Positions 8,117 through 16,329 of a stretch of 52,502 nt of DNA are shown piece by piece (position 1 is the stretch's first letter; the number at the start of each line of letters is the position of its first letter). The stretch lies in assembly GCA_016705575.1 (NCBI GenBank), contig JADIXX010000007.1, positions 1 through 52,502 of the forward strand, in the 5' to 3' direction. The notes beneath the pieces are model-generated. The model had not been told where the DNA came from and ran no database searches. It saw nothing but the letters and a program-made list of their open reading frames with translations. Position numbers and translations under genes: made by a program. This stretch comes from Candidatus Aalborgicola defluviihabitans. Its GTDB lineage: Bacteria; Pseudomonadota; Gammaproteobacteria; Burkholderiales; Burkholderiaceae_C.

Positions 8117-8632
8117 TCAGGCCGAGCTTGGCACCATCGCCTTGAGGTCTTTCATGAGCAGGTAGAGATGCAAGGGGTCGGTGACACTGGGTTCGAACTC
8201 CCATTGGAGGTACCAGTTTCTGGCTGCTTCATCCTTCGCATGCACCAGCAAGGCTCGAATGCCGGCAATATCGGACGCTCTAGCCGTGCGAATCAAAGCG
8301 TCCTTGAGCAAGGCACGACCGAGACCCACGCCCTGGTGCCCGGTGTCAACTGCAAGCCGGGCCAAGAGCATGACTGGCACTGGGTGCTTGGGCATACCCT
8401 TGACAACACGGGGCGCTGCAACGCTGGGTTCCACGCTGCCAACGGCAAGACTGTAGAAACCTACGACGTCCTCGGCACAACATGCGACATAGGTTTGAGC
8501 GCTGTTGGCCTTTTGGTTGCCCAAGGCAAAACGCTGTAGGTAGATATTCAGGGCAGGCTGGCCACAATCAAAAGCGTCCAAGTGATCGGACGCCGCCAAC
8601 TTGCGCACGGGCTCGTAAATTCTTGTGATCAA
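8117..8632 (-). CDS. tacT: GNAT acetyltransferase toxin, TacT-like
   Basis: This 171-residue product begins at a TTG that overlaps the antitoxin stop (TTGA), indicating translational coupling. The acetyl-CoA loop QGVGLGRALL lies in LARLAVDTGHQGVGLGRALL, and the C-terminal NWYLQWEFEP carries the Tyr conserved in the TacT/AtaT group. DCGQPALNIYLQ near the N-terminus is also typical. These toxins acetylate the amino group of charged tRNAs and so block translation; the specific tRNA is unknown. The partner is the DUF1778 antitoxin just upstream. The downstream recombinase starts after 20 nt, so toxin, antitoxin and recombinase may be co-transcribed. Confidence 0.85.
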   Translation of the reverse strand: MITRIYEPVRKLAASDHLDAFDCGQPALNIYLQRFALGNQKANSAQTYVACCAEDVVGFYSLAVGSVEPSVAAPRVVKGMPKHPVPVMLLARLAVDTGHQGVGLGRALLKDALIRTARASDIAGIRALLVHAKDEAARNWYLQWEFEPSVTDPLHLYLLMKDLKAMVPSSA

Positions 8633-8907
8633 CCCAGCAACCCCGGCTCGTTGAGCAGTTTCTTCAACTTGGGCTTGGCGCTCACCGGCTGATCCAATGC
8701 CGCCTGAAAGGCTTTCCATTGCTGTGGTGACAGTTCGAAACGAAGCCGATCGGCCAGCATCTGGTTGGCTGCCACAACAGCCGCATCCAGCATGAACTCG
8801 CTGACGTTCTTGTGGGCCGCGCGTGCCGCCTCCTGTAACAGCTGTTTCACAGGCAGGCTGGCCCGAACGTCGATGCGTTCGGATTTTGATGCAACGGCTG
8901 CAGTCAT
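8629..8907 (-). CDS. tacA: DUF1778 ribbon-helix-helix antitoxin, TacA-like
   Basis: This 92-residue protein has an N-terminal ribbon-helix-helix (SERIDVRASLPVKQLLQEAA, then KNVSEFMLDAAVVAANQML), followed by the C-terminal toxin-wrapping tail (ELSPQQWKAFQAALDQP ... LKKLLNEPGLLG). The start at ATG 8907 follows AAGAGAAG; a frame continuing upstream to 8967 lacks a ribosome site. It is expected to neutralise the acetyltransferase and repress the operon through the nearby inverted repeat. Confidence 0.88.
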   Translation of the reverse strand: MTAAVASKSERIDVRASLPVKQLLQEAARAAHKNVSEFMLDAAVVAANQMLADRLRFELSPQQWKAFQAALDQPVSAKPKLKKLLNEPGLLG

Positions 8908-8948
8908 GGCTTCTCTTCTTTTGGATTGGATACTGTAGATCATATCGT

Positions 8949-8997
8949 CCGGACAACGTACTGACAAGCCTTTTAACAGGATGCACGCGTTGTCCGG
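8949..8997. promoter_or_regulatory. Candidate operator: 10-bp inverted repeat upstream of tacAT
   Basis: CCGGACAACG (8949-8958) and CGTTGTCCGG (8988-8997) are perfect inverted repeats 29 bp apart, 42 bp before the antitoxin ATG. Ribbon-helix-helix antitoxins commonly bind such paired sites; the assignment is inference. Confidence 0.5.
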
Positions 8998-9024
8998 CGC
9001 AGCCTTGTTGACCTGAGCCCTCGA

Positions 9025-9507
9025 TCACGACCACACGCCTCGCGGTGAATGCAGGTCTTTGGCCCAATGGATCACATGTTTCCACAGGAGCTTAGGGTGC
9101 GTGCTGCTCGTGCTTGCCACCTCCTCGACTGCTGCCACGATCAGTGACAGGGGCGCCTCGTCGAGCAAGGTGGCAACGTGAGGCGTAATGCCCTTGGGCA
9201 GCGCGCCGTCCACCAAAGCTGCGGCCAGCACAGCCGGATCGAGCAGCGTTCTGTAACTCACACTGGCGCTCTGACTGACCGACTGCAATGCGTGTGCGTG
9301 ACCCTTGCGCGTACCTGCATCCAGGTTCAGGCCCACCAGGTCCAAGAGTGCAATGAGCTTGGCCGCACCCAAGTCCACTAGCGACCCGGTTTCAAGCTGG
9401 TTGATGGTCGCGCGCGACAAGCCGCTCATCAAGGCAAGCCGGGCCTGGGAGAGCCCTAACGCCTGACGCCGTTCATGTACGAGCTGACCAATGTCTGCGA
9501 GGTTCAT
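9025..9507 (-). CDS. XRE-family HTH regulator
   Basis: In this 160-residue protein residues 5-60 form a Cro/C1-type HTH (VHERRQALGLSQARLALMSG, then SRATINQLETGS), similar to HipB-like regulators. The C-terminal 90 residues (including AVLAAALVDGALPKGITPHV) are helical and not assigned. AGGAT precedes the ATG at 9507. It lies upstream of tacAT on the same strand and divergently from the transposition operon, so it could control either. The inverted repeat at 8949-8997 lies just downstream of its stop. Confidence 0.8.
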   Translation of the reverse strand: MNLADIGQLVHERRQALGLSQARLALMSGLSRATINQLETGSLVDLGAAKLIALLDLVGLNLDAGTRKGHAHALQSVSQSASVSYRTLLDPAVLAAALVDGALPKGITPHVATLLDEAPLSLIVAAVEEVASTSSTHPKLLWKHVIHWAKDLHSPRGVWS

Positions 9508-9645
9508 AAATCCTATTGGGCCACATCCACTCAGAATATGTCAAATATGTTCTACATTTTTGTGGGACGCGATTCCAAGCGTTATTCACCGGCAACCAAC
9601 GGCTTCACTGGGCGATTCTGGGCAAAATGTCTGGCACGTTTGTCT

Positions 9646-9783
9646 ACTAAAAAGTGTTCCCAACTGGGTTCACACAAGTCTTTGATTTTCTTGATTTTTC
9701 AGAAAAGCGGGCTATAAATTGTGAAAAGTTATTTTTCACAATAACGTTCCCAAGGTGGAGTTTTCCATAAAAACGGTCCTGGG
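9646..9783. repeat. Left-end transposase-binding-like repeats of the TniABQ unit
   Basis: Three related sites occur upstream of the tniA-like gene: ACTAAAAAGTGTTCCCA (9646-9662), CACAATAACGTTCCCAA (9738-9754) and CATAAAAACGGTCCTGGG (9766-9783). They share an A-rich half followed by (Y)GTTCC. The reverse complements of two sites behind tniQ (14316-14354) match them, 11 of 11 bases in AAAAGTGTTCC for the first. Paired, oppositely oriented arrays are the usual form of TnsB/TniA binding sites. The interval 9508-9645 holds the XRE gene's upstream region and no gene. Confidence 0.6.
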
Positions 9784-9832
9784 TTGAACGAAATCAACCC
9801 AGACGGCGGTCCTTCAATGGAGGAACCCTGCC

Positions 9833-11875
9833 ATGCCCAATGGCGTGCTGATCGGCAGAAACCTCAAAGGTGTTACCGACAGGGAGGACTTCTCTGTCGA
9901 AAACTGGCCCAGCCCAGACGTGGGCGCTCTGTCCACGGCGGACCTCGGCCAGTTTCTGAAACGCCAAGAGGCGGTGCGCCTCTATTTGCAAGGTGTGGCC
10001 AGCGCGACGATCTATTCGAGCACGGGCGTGCATCCGAGGTTCATCAACCGTGCGATTCGTGAGCGGTGTATGCACCCTCACCCCGACGGGCGTATTTACG
10101 GTTGGAGGGCACTGGTGCCCGGAATTCACATCGTCAAATACCGCCGAAAAACCAAGATTCGCGCTGATGCAAGTGGCCGGGGTGCGTCCGGCGCACTCTC
10201 CAACTTACTCTTGCAAGAGCCCGATTTCGCCGATCGGCTGGAAAAGCAAATCCTTAAATCCTGCGCCGATCTGAAGCTCGCGGAGATTCGCCGGCCGCGC
10301 CACGCACTATGGGCATGGTTTCTCAAGGAGTTGCGCAGTCTTGGGCTTGAAACCCGCAACGAGTGGCCGTTCACCATGAAAACCATGGGTTACCCGACTC
10401 TGTGCCGCTACGCTGACGCGGTGCTGAGCGCCAACCCCATCAAGGCGGCCCGGATTGTGGGTGGCCCCCAGTTGGAGAAAAAGATGGTCTCGGGCGCCGG
10501 TATCAACCGCCCGGTCCACAACCCGTTTGAGCGCGTCGAGATGGATGCCCACAAACTCGACGGCCGATTTGTCGTCATGATTCCCGCGCTCGATGGCGGC
10601 TGGCACCCACGCCTGATCCACCGGCTCTGGGTCATTGTGCTGCTCGATGTCGCGTCCCGCGCCGTGATTGGCTACCACCTCAGCCTGCGCGTGGAGGTCA
10701 ACAAGGACGATGTCATCGCCGCCATCAAAAACGCGCTCGTCCGCTGGAGTCGCAAAATGGTGAGCTTTGGGGATCAGGCCTACTTCGAAGATGCTGCCCT
10801 GCCCAGCGGACACCACGAGCGTTATGTCGGCCTGTGCTGGAATGAGACCAGTGTGGATGGCGCTCTGGCTGAAACCTGCAAAACGGTCAAATCAAAGCTA
10901 CAGGATGTGGTCGGGTCCACCTTGCTCGACCCCAGCGCGGGCTTTGCCCAACGCAGGAGCAAAGACGACCGGCCGTTTATCGAAACGTTTTTCAGGACCC
11001 TGGGTTCGCGCGGCTTGCACCGCATGTCCAACACCACGGGTGCCAAGGTGCAGGATAAAAGAGGACGCGATCCCGACAAGGTGGCCGTCATCAGCGAATT
11101 CCAGCTGGAATATGCCGCCGAACTGCTGGATGTCCTGATCGCCAATTACAACGCCACGCCCCACAGCAGTCTGGGGTATCGCTCACCGCTACAGATGCTG
11201 GACTTCTGCGCATCCATGGACAAGTTGCCCAAGCGGCATGCCGACCCCAACTCGGTTCAAGGCCTGTTGAGCGTTCGCAAGCTCTGTATCGTTCGCGGGG
11301 GCTACCAGCAAGGTCGCAGGCCCTATGTAAATTTCCTGGGTGCCAGCTATTCCAACGAAGAACTGGCCCAGCGGCATGACCTGGTAGGTAAGCAGATCTG
11401 GGTCATCAACCACCTGGAAGATGACGCACGCATTGCTCTGGCCACCACCAGGGATGGTCACCGTTTGGGAGTCTTGCGGGCCCACCCTCCCTGGCACCGT
11501 ACGCCGCACAGCCTGGGTATCCGTAGTGCCATCAATTCCATGGTGCGCAACCGGCGTTTTGCTTTAGCCAATGGCGCTGATGCAATAACGGTGTTCATGG
11601 ACTTCGTGGAATCCAACGCCAAGGGTAAGTTTCCTATCCACCCCAGCTATCTCGAACTGAAACGACTCCTGGTGGAGCACTCGCAGTTCCGCTCAAGCGA
11701 CGCCGAGGTCGTGGCGGCCAAGTCCCGACTCAAGGAAACCGAAACGACCGCTGGCGGTGCGCCATCGGAGGTGTCGGACGACAGCGCTGCGGTTGCAACC
11801 AAGCCAGTCCAAACATCCCCAAGGACGCAAACACCGTCCAAAGTCTTGCCGCCGTTGCGTAAAGCGGCCAACTGA
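9833..11875 (+). CDS. tniA: TniA/TnsB-like DDE transposase
   Basis: This 680-residue protein has an N-terminal DNA-binding region and an RNase-H-fold integrase core. Probable catalytic residues are D238 (VEMDAHKLDG), D342 (SVDGALAETCK) and E384 (RPFIETFFRTLG). The following part (YNATPHSSLGYRSPLQML) and the later beta-barrel-like segment resemble the Mu-transposase C-terminal region. The C-terminal 60 residues are Ser/Thr/Pro-rich and may contact the ATPase. GGAGGAACC lies before the ATG. It is the first gene of a three-gene operon, 12 nt before the tniB-like gene. It is expected to bind the end repeats and catalyse strand transfer. Confidence 0.88.
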   Translation: MPNGVLIGRNLKGVTDREDFSVENWPSPDVGALSTADLGQFLKRQEAVRLYLQGVASATIYSSTGVHPRFINRAIRERCMHPHPDGRIYGWRALVPGIHIVKYRRKTKIRADASGRGASGALSNLLLQEPDFADRLEKQILKSCADLKLAEIRRPRHALWAWFLKELRSLGLETRNEWPFTMKTMGYPTLCRYADAVLSANPIKAARIVGGPQLEKKMVSGAGINRPVHNPFERVEMDAHKLDGRFVVMIPALDGGWHPRLIHRLWVIVLLDVASRAVIGYHLSLRVEVNKDDVIAAIKNALVRWSRKMVSFGDQAYFEDAALPSGHHERYVGLCWNETSVDGALAETCKTVKSKLQDVVGSTLLDPSAGFAQRRSKDDRPFIETFFRTLGSRGLHRMSNTTGAKVQDKRGRDPDKVAVISEFQLEYAAELLDVLIANYNATPHSSLGYRSPLQMLDFCASMDKLPKRHADPNSVQGLLSVRKLCIVRGGYQQGRRPYVNFLGASYSNEELAQRHDLVGKQIWVINHLEDDARIALATTRDGHRLGVLRAHPPWHRTPHSLGIRSAINSMVRNRRFALANGADAITVFMDFVESNAKGKFPIHPSYLELKRLLVEHSQFRSSDAEVVAAKSRLKETETTAGGAPSEVSDDSAAVATKPVQTSPRTQTPSKVLPPLRKAAN

Positions 11876-11887
11876 GGGAGTCGCGCC

Positions 11888-12889
11888 ATGCGCAGCAAAC
11901 TGCCAGCCCACATCGACCCGAAACATCCGGTGCTGATGCAGGAATACGCTGTTTTCACACCCCCGGTGCACGCCATGGCACAGACCATCGGCGACTGGAT
12001 CGATCAGCGCCAACCCGGTGGCTACATCCATGGACCTTCCCGCTTTGGCAAGTCCCGCGGCGTCAAATGGCATCTTAAAAACGTCCTGGAAGACCGGTTC
12101 GGCAAGCGCATCCCCTTGCACATCTGGAGCCGCCCGCCCGACAGCCACCTCAACGAAAAAGAGTTTTGGGTGTCGTTGGGCCTGGCAGCTGGATTTCGTT
12201 ATGCATCCACCCGGGCCACGCGCGGTGACCGCCGGCGCCTCTTGACCGAGTTTCTGATTGCCTCGGCCGTCAGCTGCGGGAGCAATTTTGTGACCCTGCT
12301 GATTGACGAAGCCCAGGCCATGACGTTTCGTGAATGGAACTGGCTGCTGGGTTTACAAAACGCGATGGACTGGGAGGGATATCGCCTGAGCGTCTTCTCT
12401 ATTGCCTCCCACCAGATGGACTACACCTATGAGCTGCTGGGAAAGTCAGACCATGCCCATGTCGCGGCCCGCTTCCTGGTGTCGCACTGGCCGTTTCCGG
12501 GGATCCGCAGTGCAGACGAAGTGGAATTTGTGCTGAAGGGGTATGACGAGGCATCCGAGTGGCCACCGCACAGCGGCACATCGTACCTGGCGCATTTCAT
12601 CCCGGATGCCTACGCCCGAGGTGCACGTCTGGCACCCAGCGCCGACGTCTTGTGGCGGGTGTTGGAGTCGCTGCTGCCTGCGAACTACCAGGGCGACGCC
12701 GAGTTTCCAATGCAGCACATCGCCTGGGCGGTCGAGGACATTCTGGTGAATGCGGCCCGCGGTGATCCCTGGGAAGCCGCCACGTCGCAGGCCAACTGGA
12801 TCGATGCGCTGGCACAGACCCAATTCACCGACCACATGCGTCTGATCTCGGCCAGCGTTCATCGCAAGCGGCCTGCCAAGTCTCCATAA
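11888..12889 (+). CDS. tniB: TniB/TnsC-like AAA+ ATPase
   Basis: This 333-residue protein has Walker A GPSRFGKSRG near residues 49-58 and Walker B TLLIDEAQAM near residue 140, followed by a sensor-like segment (YRLSVFSIASHQ). These features match the transposition regulator ATPases that form filaments on target DNA and activate the transposase in Tn7, Tn5053 and Mu relatives. GGGAGTCGCGCC precedes the ATG. It sits between the transposase and the TniQ-like gene, 9 nt from the latter, so the three are probably one transcript. Confidence 0.87.
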   Translation: MRSKLPAHIDPKHPVLMQEYAVFTPPVHAMAQTIGDWIDQRQPGGYIHGPSRFGKSRGVKWHLKNVLEDRFGKRIPLHIWSRPPDSHLNEKEFWVSLGLAAGFRYASTRATRGDRRRLLTEFLIASAVSCGSNFVTLLIDEAQAMTFREWNWLLGLQNAMDWEGYRLSVFSIASHQMDYTYELLGKSDHAHVAARFLVSHWPFPGIRSADEVEFVLKGYDEASEWPPHSGTSYLAHFIPDAYARGARLAPSADVLWRVLESLLPANYQGDAEFPMQHIAWAVEDILVNAARGDPWEAATSQANWIDALAQTQFTDHMRLISASVHRKRPAKSP

Positions 12890-12898
12890 ATCCCGCTT

Positions 12899-14332
12899 GT
12901 GCCAACGCCTACTCAATCGTTCGAACGGCTGGCTCGCCATAGCAGACGCTCACGCGTGATCTGGCATGCAGGCTCCACACCACCGTACTCTTCGCTGTGG
13001 ATGACGGTTCAGCGTTTTTTGATTCTCAACCAGCCCACGCGCGCCGCCTTCATGCAGGACTTTGGAGTGCGCAGCCATGGCCGCACCACAACACAACTCG
13101 ATGCCAACCAGGCTGGCGGCGTTCTCTGCCCTATCCGACTGGTGCGTTTTGCCAGGGTGTTGGGGGAACCGGTGGAATCGTTTCGCTACTGCCACACCAG
13201 CCAGTTCTCCACGGTGGTAGGGCGGTACTTTGGCGACTTTGCGGTCTGTCCGCAGTGTCTGGGCGAGGGGTTCCACTGCGTCCTGTTTTCCTTCAAGGCA
13301 TTGCGTGAATGCCCGGTCCATCGCACCGAGTTCTGGCATCGAAATGGCGATAAAGCCATTCCCAGTCCCAAACTTTTTAACGAGCTTCTCAAACCCTGCG
13401 TCCGATACGGCCGGGAGCAGCAGGATCTGGAATATGCCACGGCACGTTTGCCCAAGGCAAATGCACAGCGGGACGGCGCGCTCGGTGAAATTGCGGACTG
13501 GCTAATGGATATTGGACTGCGATATTGGATCGGCACGCCAGGGGTCCGCACTGGTGCCGTACCCTTGCAAGACTTCGCCGAACGCATTGTCCACCTCAAA
13601 ACTGCCATGGGCCTGGCTGGTGTTGAGCCCAGTTGGGTCGCTGCAAGTGACTATTTACGGCTCGATCCTGCAACTATGGAGATCGCCAAGTTCGGGACCA
13701 TGAAAGTGTCAGCGAAGTGCGTCCATGACAAGGATGATAGAGGGACGAATCGCCAGAACATCGATCTGAACCTGTACTACAAGACGCTTTTATGCGACTT
13801 CAAGGCCATCCATCGGTACATCAAACGCCAGATCCCGGCAAAGGCACGGCGTTGGTTGGCTCGCCTTAGCGCCGCAGTTGAAGCAGCGGACATTGGCGCC
13901 CTCCTCCAGATGTGTGGGCCCGACGTGCGCACTGCCTGGGCGCTTGTCCTGTGGAGGCGCGCCGTGCGCGATCAAGGTTTCGAGTCGAAAGCCAGACTTG
14001 CTTGTAGGCCCTATTGGCTAGCCCTTGACCCAGCCATTCCAACCTGGGGCGACAAATCGGGGCCAAACCCATCTCTTGCGCCAGTCCCGGATTTCGCTCA
14101 CATATGGCTTGTTCGCTGGATCAGCGCCGCAGGGCTTCTGAGGTTTTGGTGTTCGGTTCGCGATGTTGTGGCACACCAAAGCCACCATCGCCTTGCAGCC
14201 ACGGGCATTCGGACCTCTACAACGAGATTGGAGCCGCACTGGGGTATTGGAGTCAGCGCAGACAACGTGCTGACTCTGTGTTTCTCCAATGGCGAGGCCG
14301 ATGCATTGGTTCACGCAGGAACACTTTTATGA
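12899..14332 (+). CDS. tniQ: TniQ/TnsD-like target-selection protein
   Basis: This 477-residue protein has a zinc-binding pattern CPQCLGEGFHC ... ECPVHRTEFW near residues 117-145, which is the TniQ-type C-x2-C ... C-x2-H finger. TniQ-domain proteins choose the insertion site (an att gene, res site or guide RNA complex) and load the ATPase. The long C-terminal part, ending in SHHRLAATGIRTS and VSADNVLTLCFSNGEADALV, is closer in size to TnsD than to the shorter Tn5053 TniQ. The stop codon lies between two end repeats, so the gene runs right into the transposon end. Confidence 0.8.
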   Translation: MPTPTQSFERLARHSRRSRVIWHAGSTPPYSSLWMTVQRFLILNQPTRAAFMQDFGVRSHGRTTTQLDANQAGGVLCPIRLVRFARVLGEPVESFRYCHTSQFSTVVGRYFGDFAVCPQCLGEGFHCVLFSFKALRECPVHRTEFWHRNGDKAIPSPKLFNELLKPCVRYGREQQDLEYATARLPKANAQRDGALGEIADWLMDIGLRYWIGTPGVRTGAVPLQDFAERIVHLKTAMGLAGVEPSWVAASDYLRLDPATMEIAKFGTMKVSAKCVHDKDDRGTNRQNIDLNLYYKTLLCDFKAIHRYIKRQIPAKARRWLARLSAAVEAADIGALLQMCGPDVRTAWALVLWRRAVRDQGFESKARLACRPYWLALDPAIPTWGDKSGPNPSLAPVPDFAHIWLVRWISAAGLLRFWCSVRDVVAHQSHHRLAATGIRTSTTRLEPHWGIGVSADNVLTLCFSNGEADALVHAGTLL

Positions 14333-14354
14333 AAAACCTAGGAACGCTTTTATG
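14316..14354. repeat. Right-end repeats of the TniABQ unit
   Basis: CAGGAACACTTTTATG (14316-14331) and TAGGAACGCTTTTATG (14339-14354) are two copies of one site about 22 bp apart. Their reverse complements match the left-end sites. The first overlaps the last codons of the tniQ-like gene. Confidence 0.6.
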
Positions 14355-14355
14355 C

Positions 14356-14700
14356 AAATGGACGAGGTACAAGTCAAAATACCTGTTTTAGACCTATTTA
14401 TATCACGTCTTGATTATAAGGATAATCATGACGCTGATGTAAACAATTACTTACCCAAACACCACCAAAATCGCCAAAAGTCGTGCTGGTAAAGCTTGGC
14501 CCACATCAAGGCAATTTGATGTCATACGGGCGTCGGGTGCCCCCTGGCTTAACAAGTACTTTGACCCCACCCTCTGCATGAAGTTGACCGGTGAATCGCA
14601 ATCGCTGAACGCGGATCAAGCCATACTCTCTAGCCAGACCTGCTGAAATGCTCAATTCATGTAAAATGCGTATCCATGCATATTCATTGGGGGCTAAGCA
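14356..14700. other. Spacer behind the TniABQ unit
   Basis: No complete gene is seen. The first 110 bp are AT-rich. A minus-strand frame between about 14650 and 14506 ends in GGVKVLVKPGGTRRPYDIKL and may be a remnant of a small gene, but I cannot name it. The last 60 bp contain an ATGCGTATCCATGCAT stretch with palindromic ATGCAT elements just before the Phd-type antitoxin gene, a plausible autoregulatory operator. Confidence 0.4.
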
Positions 14701-14958
14701 ATGCAAACCATCAGTGCTACAGAACTCACCAGAAATACCCGCGAGATACTGGACCGCGTAGCCACACGGGGCGAGACCGTCACCATTGAACGCAATCACA
14801 CCATGATCGCTCAAATCATGCCTCCACAGAAGACCATGACAGCCTCTCAAGCGTTGGCCGGCCTCGTGTTTCCAATTCTGACCCCGCAACAAGCAAGCTC
14901 CTGGCTTCACGAGAGTAAAGAGGGTTTCAGTGACGTGGTGCGTGACCCATGGGCATGA
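14701..14958 (+). CDS. Phd/YefM-family antitoxin
   Basis: This 85-residue protein has the Phd N-terminal dimer and DNA-binding pattern (MQTISATELTRNTREILDRV, then GETVTIERNHTMIAQIMP). The C-terminal tail (WLHESKEGFSDVVRDPW) would occlude the toxin. Its 3' end overlaps the PIN toxin gene by 10 nt, the usual arrangement for translational coupling. It is expected to neutralise the toxin and repress the operon. Confidence 0.88.
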   Translation: MQTISATELTRNTREILDRVATRGETVTIERNHTMIAQIMPPQKTMTASQALAGLVFPILTPQQASSWLHESKEGFSDVVRDPWA

Positions 14959-15371
14959 TTTTTGATAGCTGTGTTTGGGTGGGTCTAGCGTCCAACCAAT
15001 TGGACACCCGAGCGGTTGTTGAGGCGGCGGGTGACCTTCCTGTGTTCACGTCCGCCATTTCAATCGGCGAGTTAAGTTTCGGCGTACATTCATGCGCCGA
15101 CGCGACCGTACGTTCAATACGTGCAGCGTACCTACGCCAAGTGGAAAGTCGTCCCGTTTTGGAAGTTTCCAAACACACGGCTGCAGCCTTCGGATTACTG
15201 GCGGCAGCCGTCAAGCAAAGCGGGCGTTCTCCGCGAGCGCGTTACAACGATCTTTGGATAGCAGCTCAAGCCATTGAGCATGGGTACATCCTGTTGACAC
15301 TCAATACGGGGGACTTCGCTGACCTACCGGGTTTAAGGATCGCAACGCTCTCGCCGAAGTCTCAAGCATAA
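14949..15371 (+). CDS. vapC: PIN-domain ribonuclease toxin (VapC-like)
   Basis: In this 140-residue PIN domain, acidic residues expected to bind Mg2+ are present: D6 (MIFDSCVWVG), E41 (ISIGELSFGV), D101 (RYNDLWIAAQA) and D121 (NTGDFADLPG). Such toxins cut tRNA or rRNA when their antitoxin is lost. It pairs with a Phd-type antitoxin, a mixed pairing known from many plasmids. Location next to the partition genes suggests a plasmid-addiction role. Confidence 0.88.
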   Translation: MGMIFDSCVWVGLASNQLDTRAVVEAAGDLPVFTSAISIGELSFGVHSCADATVRSIRAAYLRQVESRPVLEVSKHTAAAFGLLAAAVKQSGRSPRARYNDLWIAAQAIEHGYILLTLNTGDFADLPGLRIATLSPKSQA

Positions 15372-15566
15372 GACCACGCGCCAGAGGTCCAGGCGATTTG
15401 GTGGCATCCAGGGCATGGCGAGCGCCTGCCCGTTGTCGAGCCATTGCTCAAAGGTTTCATGGCCTCGCAGGACGCTTTGCCGCCCTGCCCTGCACCCAAC
15501 TTGACCATCATCTCGACCTTGAACGTCGGTCACATTGCTCCGTTTGAATTGAAAAGGAGAGCTTCC

Positions 15567-15791
15567 ATGAACATCACACTTTCAGTCGACGAACAGGTGG
15601 CACAGCGTGCCCGTGAAGCCGCCCAAAAGATGGGAAAGAGCCTCAATCAAGTCGTGCGTGACTACCTGGAACAACTCGCAGGCAGTGCGCTACGTGGCCA
15701 GCAATGGTCAGAGTTCGAAGTGCGGTGCACGGGATCCAAGGCCACGCTCGAGGGTTGGCAATTCAATCGCGACGAAGCGAACGAGCGCTAA
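15567..15791 (+). CDS. Ribbon-helix-helix antitoxin of second PIN pair
   Basis: This 74-residue protein begins MNITLSVDEQVAQRAREAAQ and continues KMGKSLNQVVRDYLEQLAG, a ribbon-helix-helix fold like VapB/DUF6364-type antitoxins. The start is fixed by AAAAGGAGAG 7 nt upstream of ATG 15567; a longer open frame to 15444 has no such site. The acidic/Arg tail (FNRDEANER) would contact the toxin. The stop is 2 nt before the toxin start. Confidence 0.82.
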   Translation: MNITLSVDEQVAQRAREAAQKMGKSLNQVVRDYLEQLAGSALRGQQWSEFEVRCTGSKATLEGWQFNRDEANER

Positions 15792-15793
15792 GC

Positions 15794-16222
15794 ATGGCCA
15801 CTCGCAGCTTTATCGATACTCATGTCCTGGTGTATGCGGAGGCCAGCGATGCGCCCCTGAAACAATGGGCCGCGCTAACCCTGCTCAAGGGTCTTTACGA
15901 GGAAAGTCTTGGGGTACTGTCTCCCCAGGTCCTGCAGGAATACTGCAACGTAGCCCTCAAAAAGTTCAAGCTCCCCGCTCAGTACGTACGTACTCAACTT
16001 GACTTTTACGAGCAAATTGAAGTGGTTCAGATTACCCCGGTCATCATCCGAGCCGGCCTGGATCTCCACCAGACTCGCAGCGTCTCATTCTTTGATGCGA
16101 TCGTGCTGGCCAGTGCACACGCCTCGGGCTGCAACGTGGTCTGGACTGAAGACATGAATGTGGGCGAGGTAGTCAATGGTGTGCGCATCGCAAATCCTTT
16201 TGCAGGTGATGTCGTTGGGTAG
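15794..16222 (+). CDS. PIN-domain toxin of second pair
   Basis: This 142-residue protein carries D8 (SFIDTHVLVYAE), E48 (QVLQEYCNVAL), D99 (SVSFFDAIVLASA) and the fourth acidic site in VWTEDMNVGE, the complete PIN metal-binding set. Predicted as an RNA endonuclease held in check by the preceding antitoxin. Two PIN modules only about 200 bp apart next to parAB form a stabilisation cassette. Confidence 0.87.
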   Translation: MATRSFIDTHVLVYAEASDAPLKQWAALTLLKGLYEESLGVLSPQVLQEYCNVALKKFKLPAQYVRTQLDFYEQIEVVQITPVIIRAGLDLHQTRSVSFFDAIVLASAHASGCNVVWTEDMNVGEVVNGVRIANPFAGDVVG

Positions 16223-16329
16223 AACGATCGAATGATTCGTGGCTGCCCCTGGGTCAAGGGCATTCAGACATTTGACGCTGCTTGTTCCCTCTCTTGCGTT
16301 CCGAATGAACGCCGTTTATGCCCTCCCCC

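Noticed and set aside
9508..9832. Defence or CRISPR-associated cargo linked to the TniABQ unit
   Set aside because: No Cas gene, repeat-spacer array or guide-like RNA was seen near the TniQ gene, so there is no sign of RNA-guided transposition.
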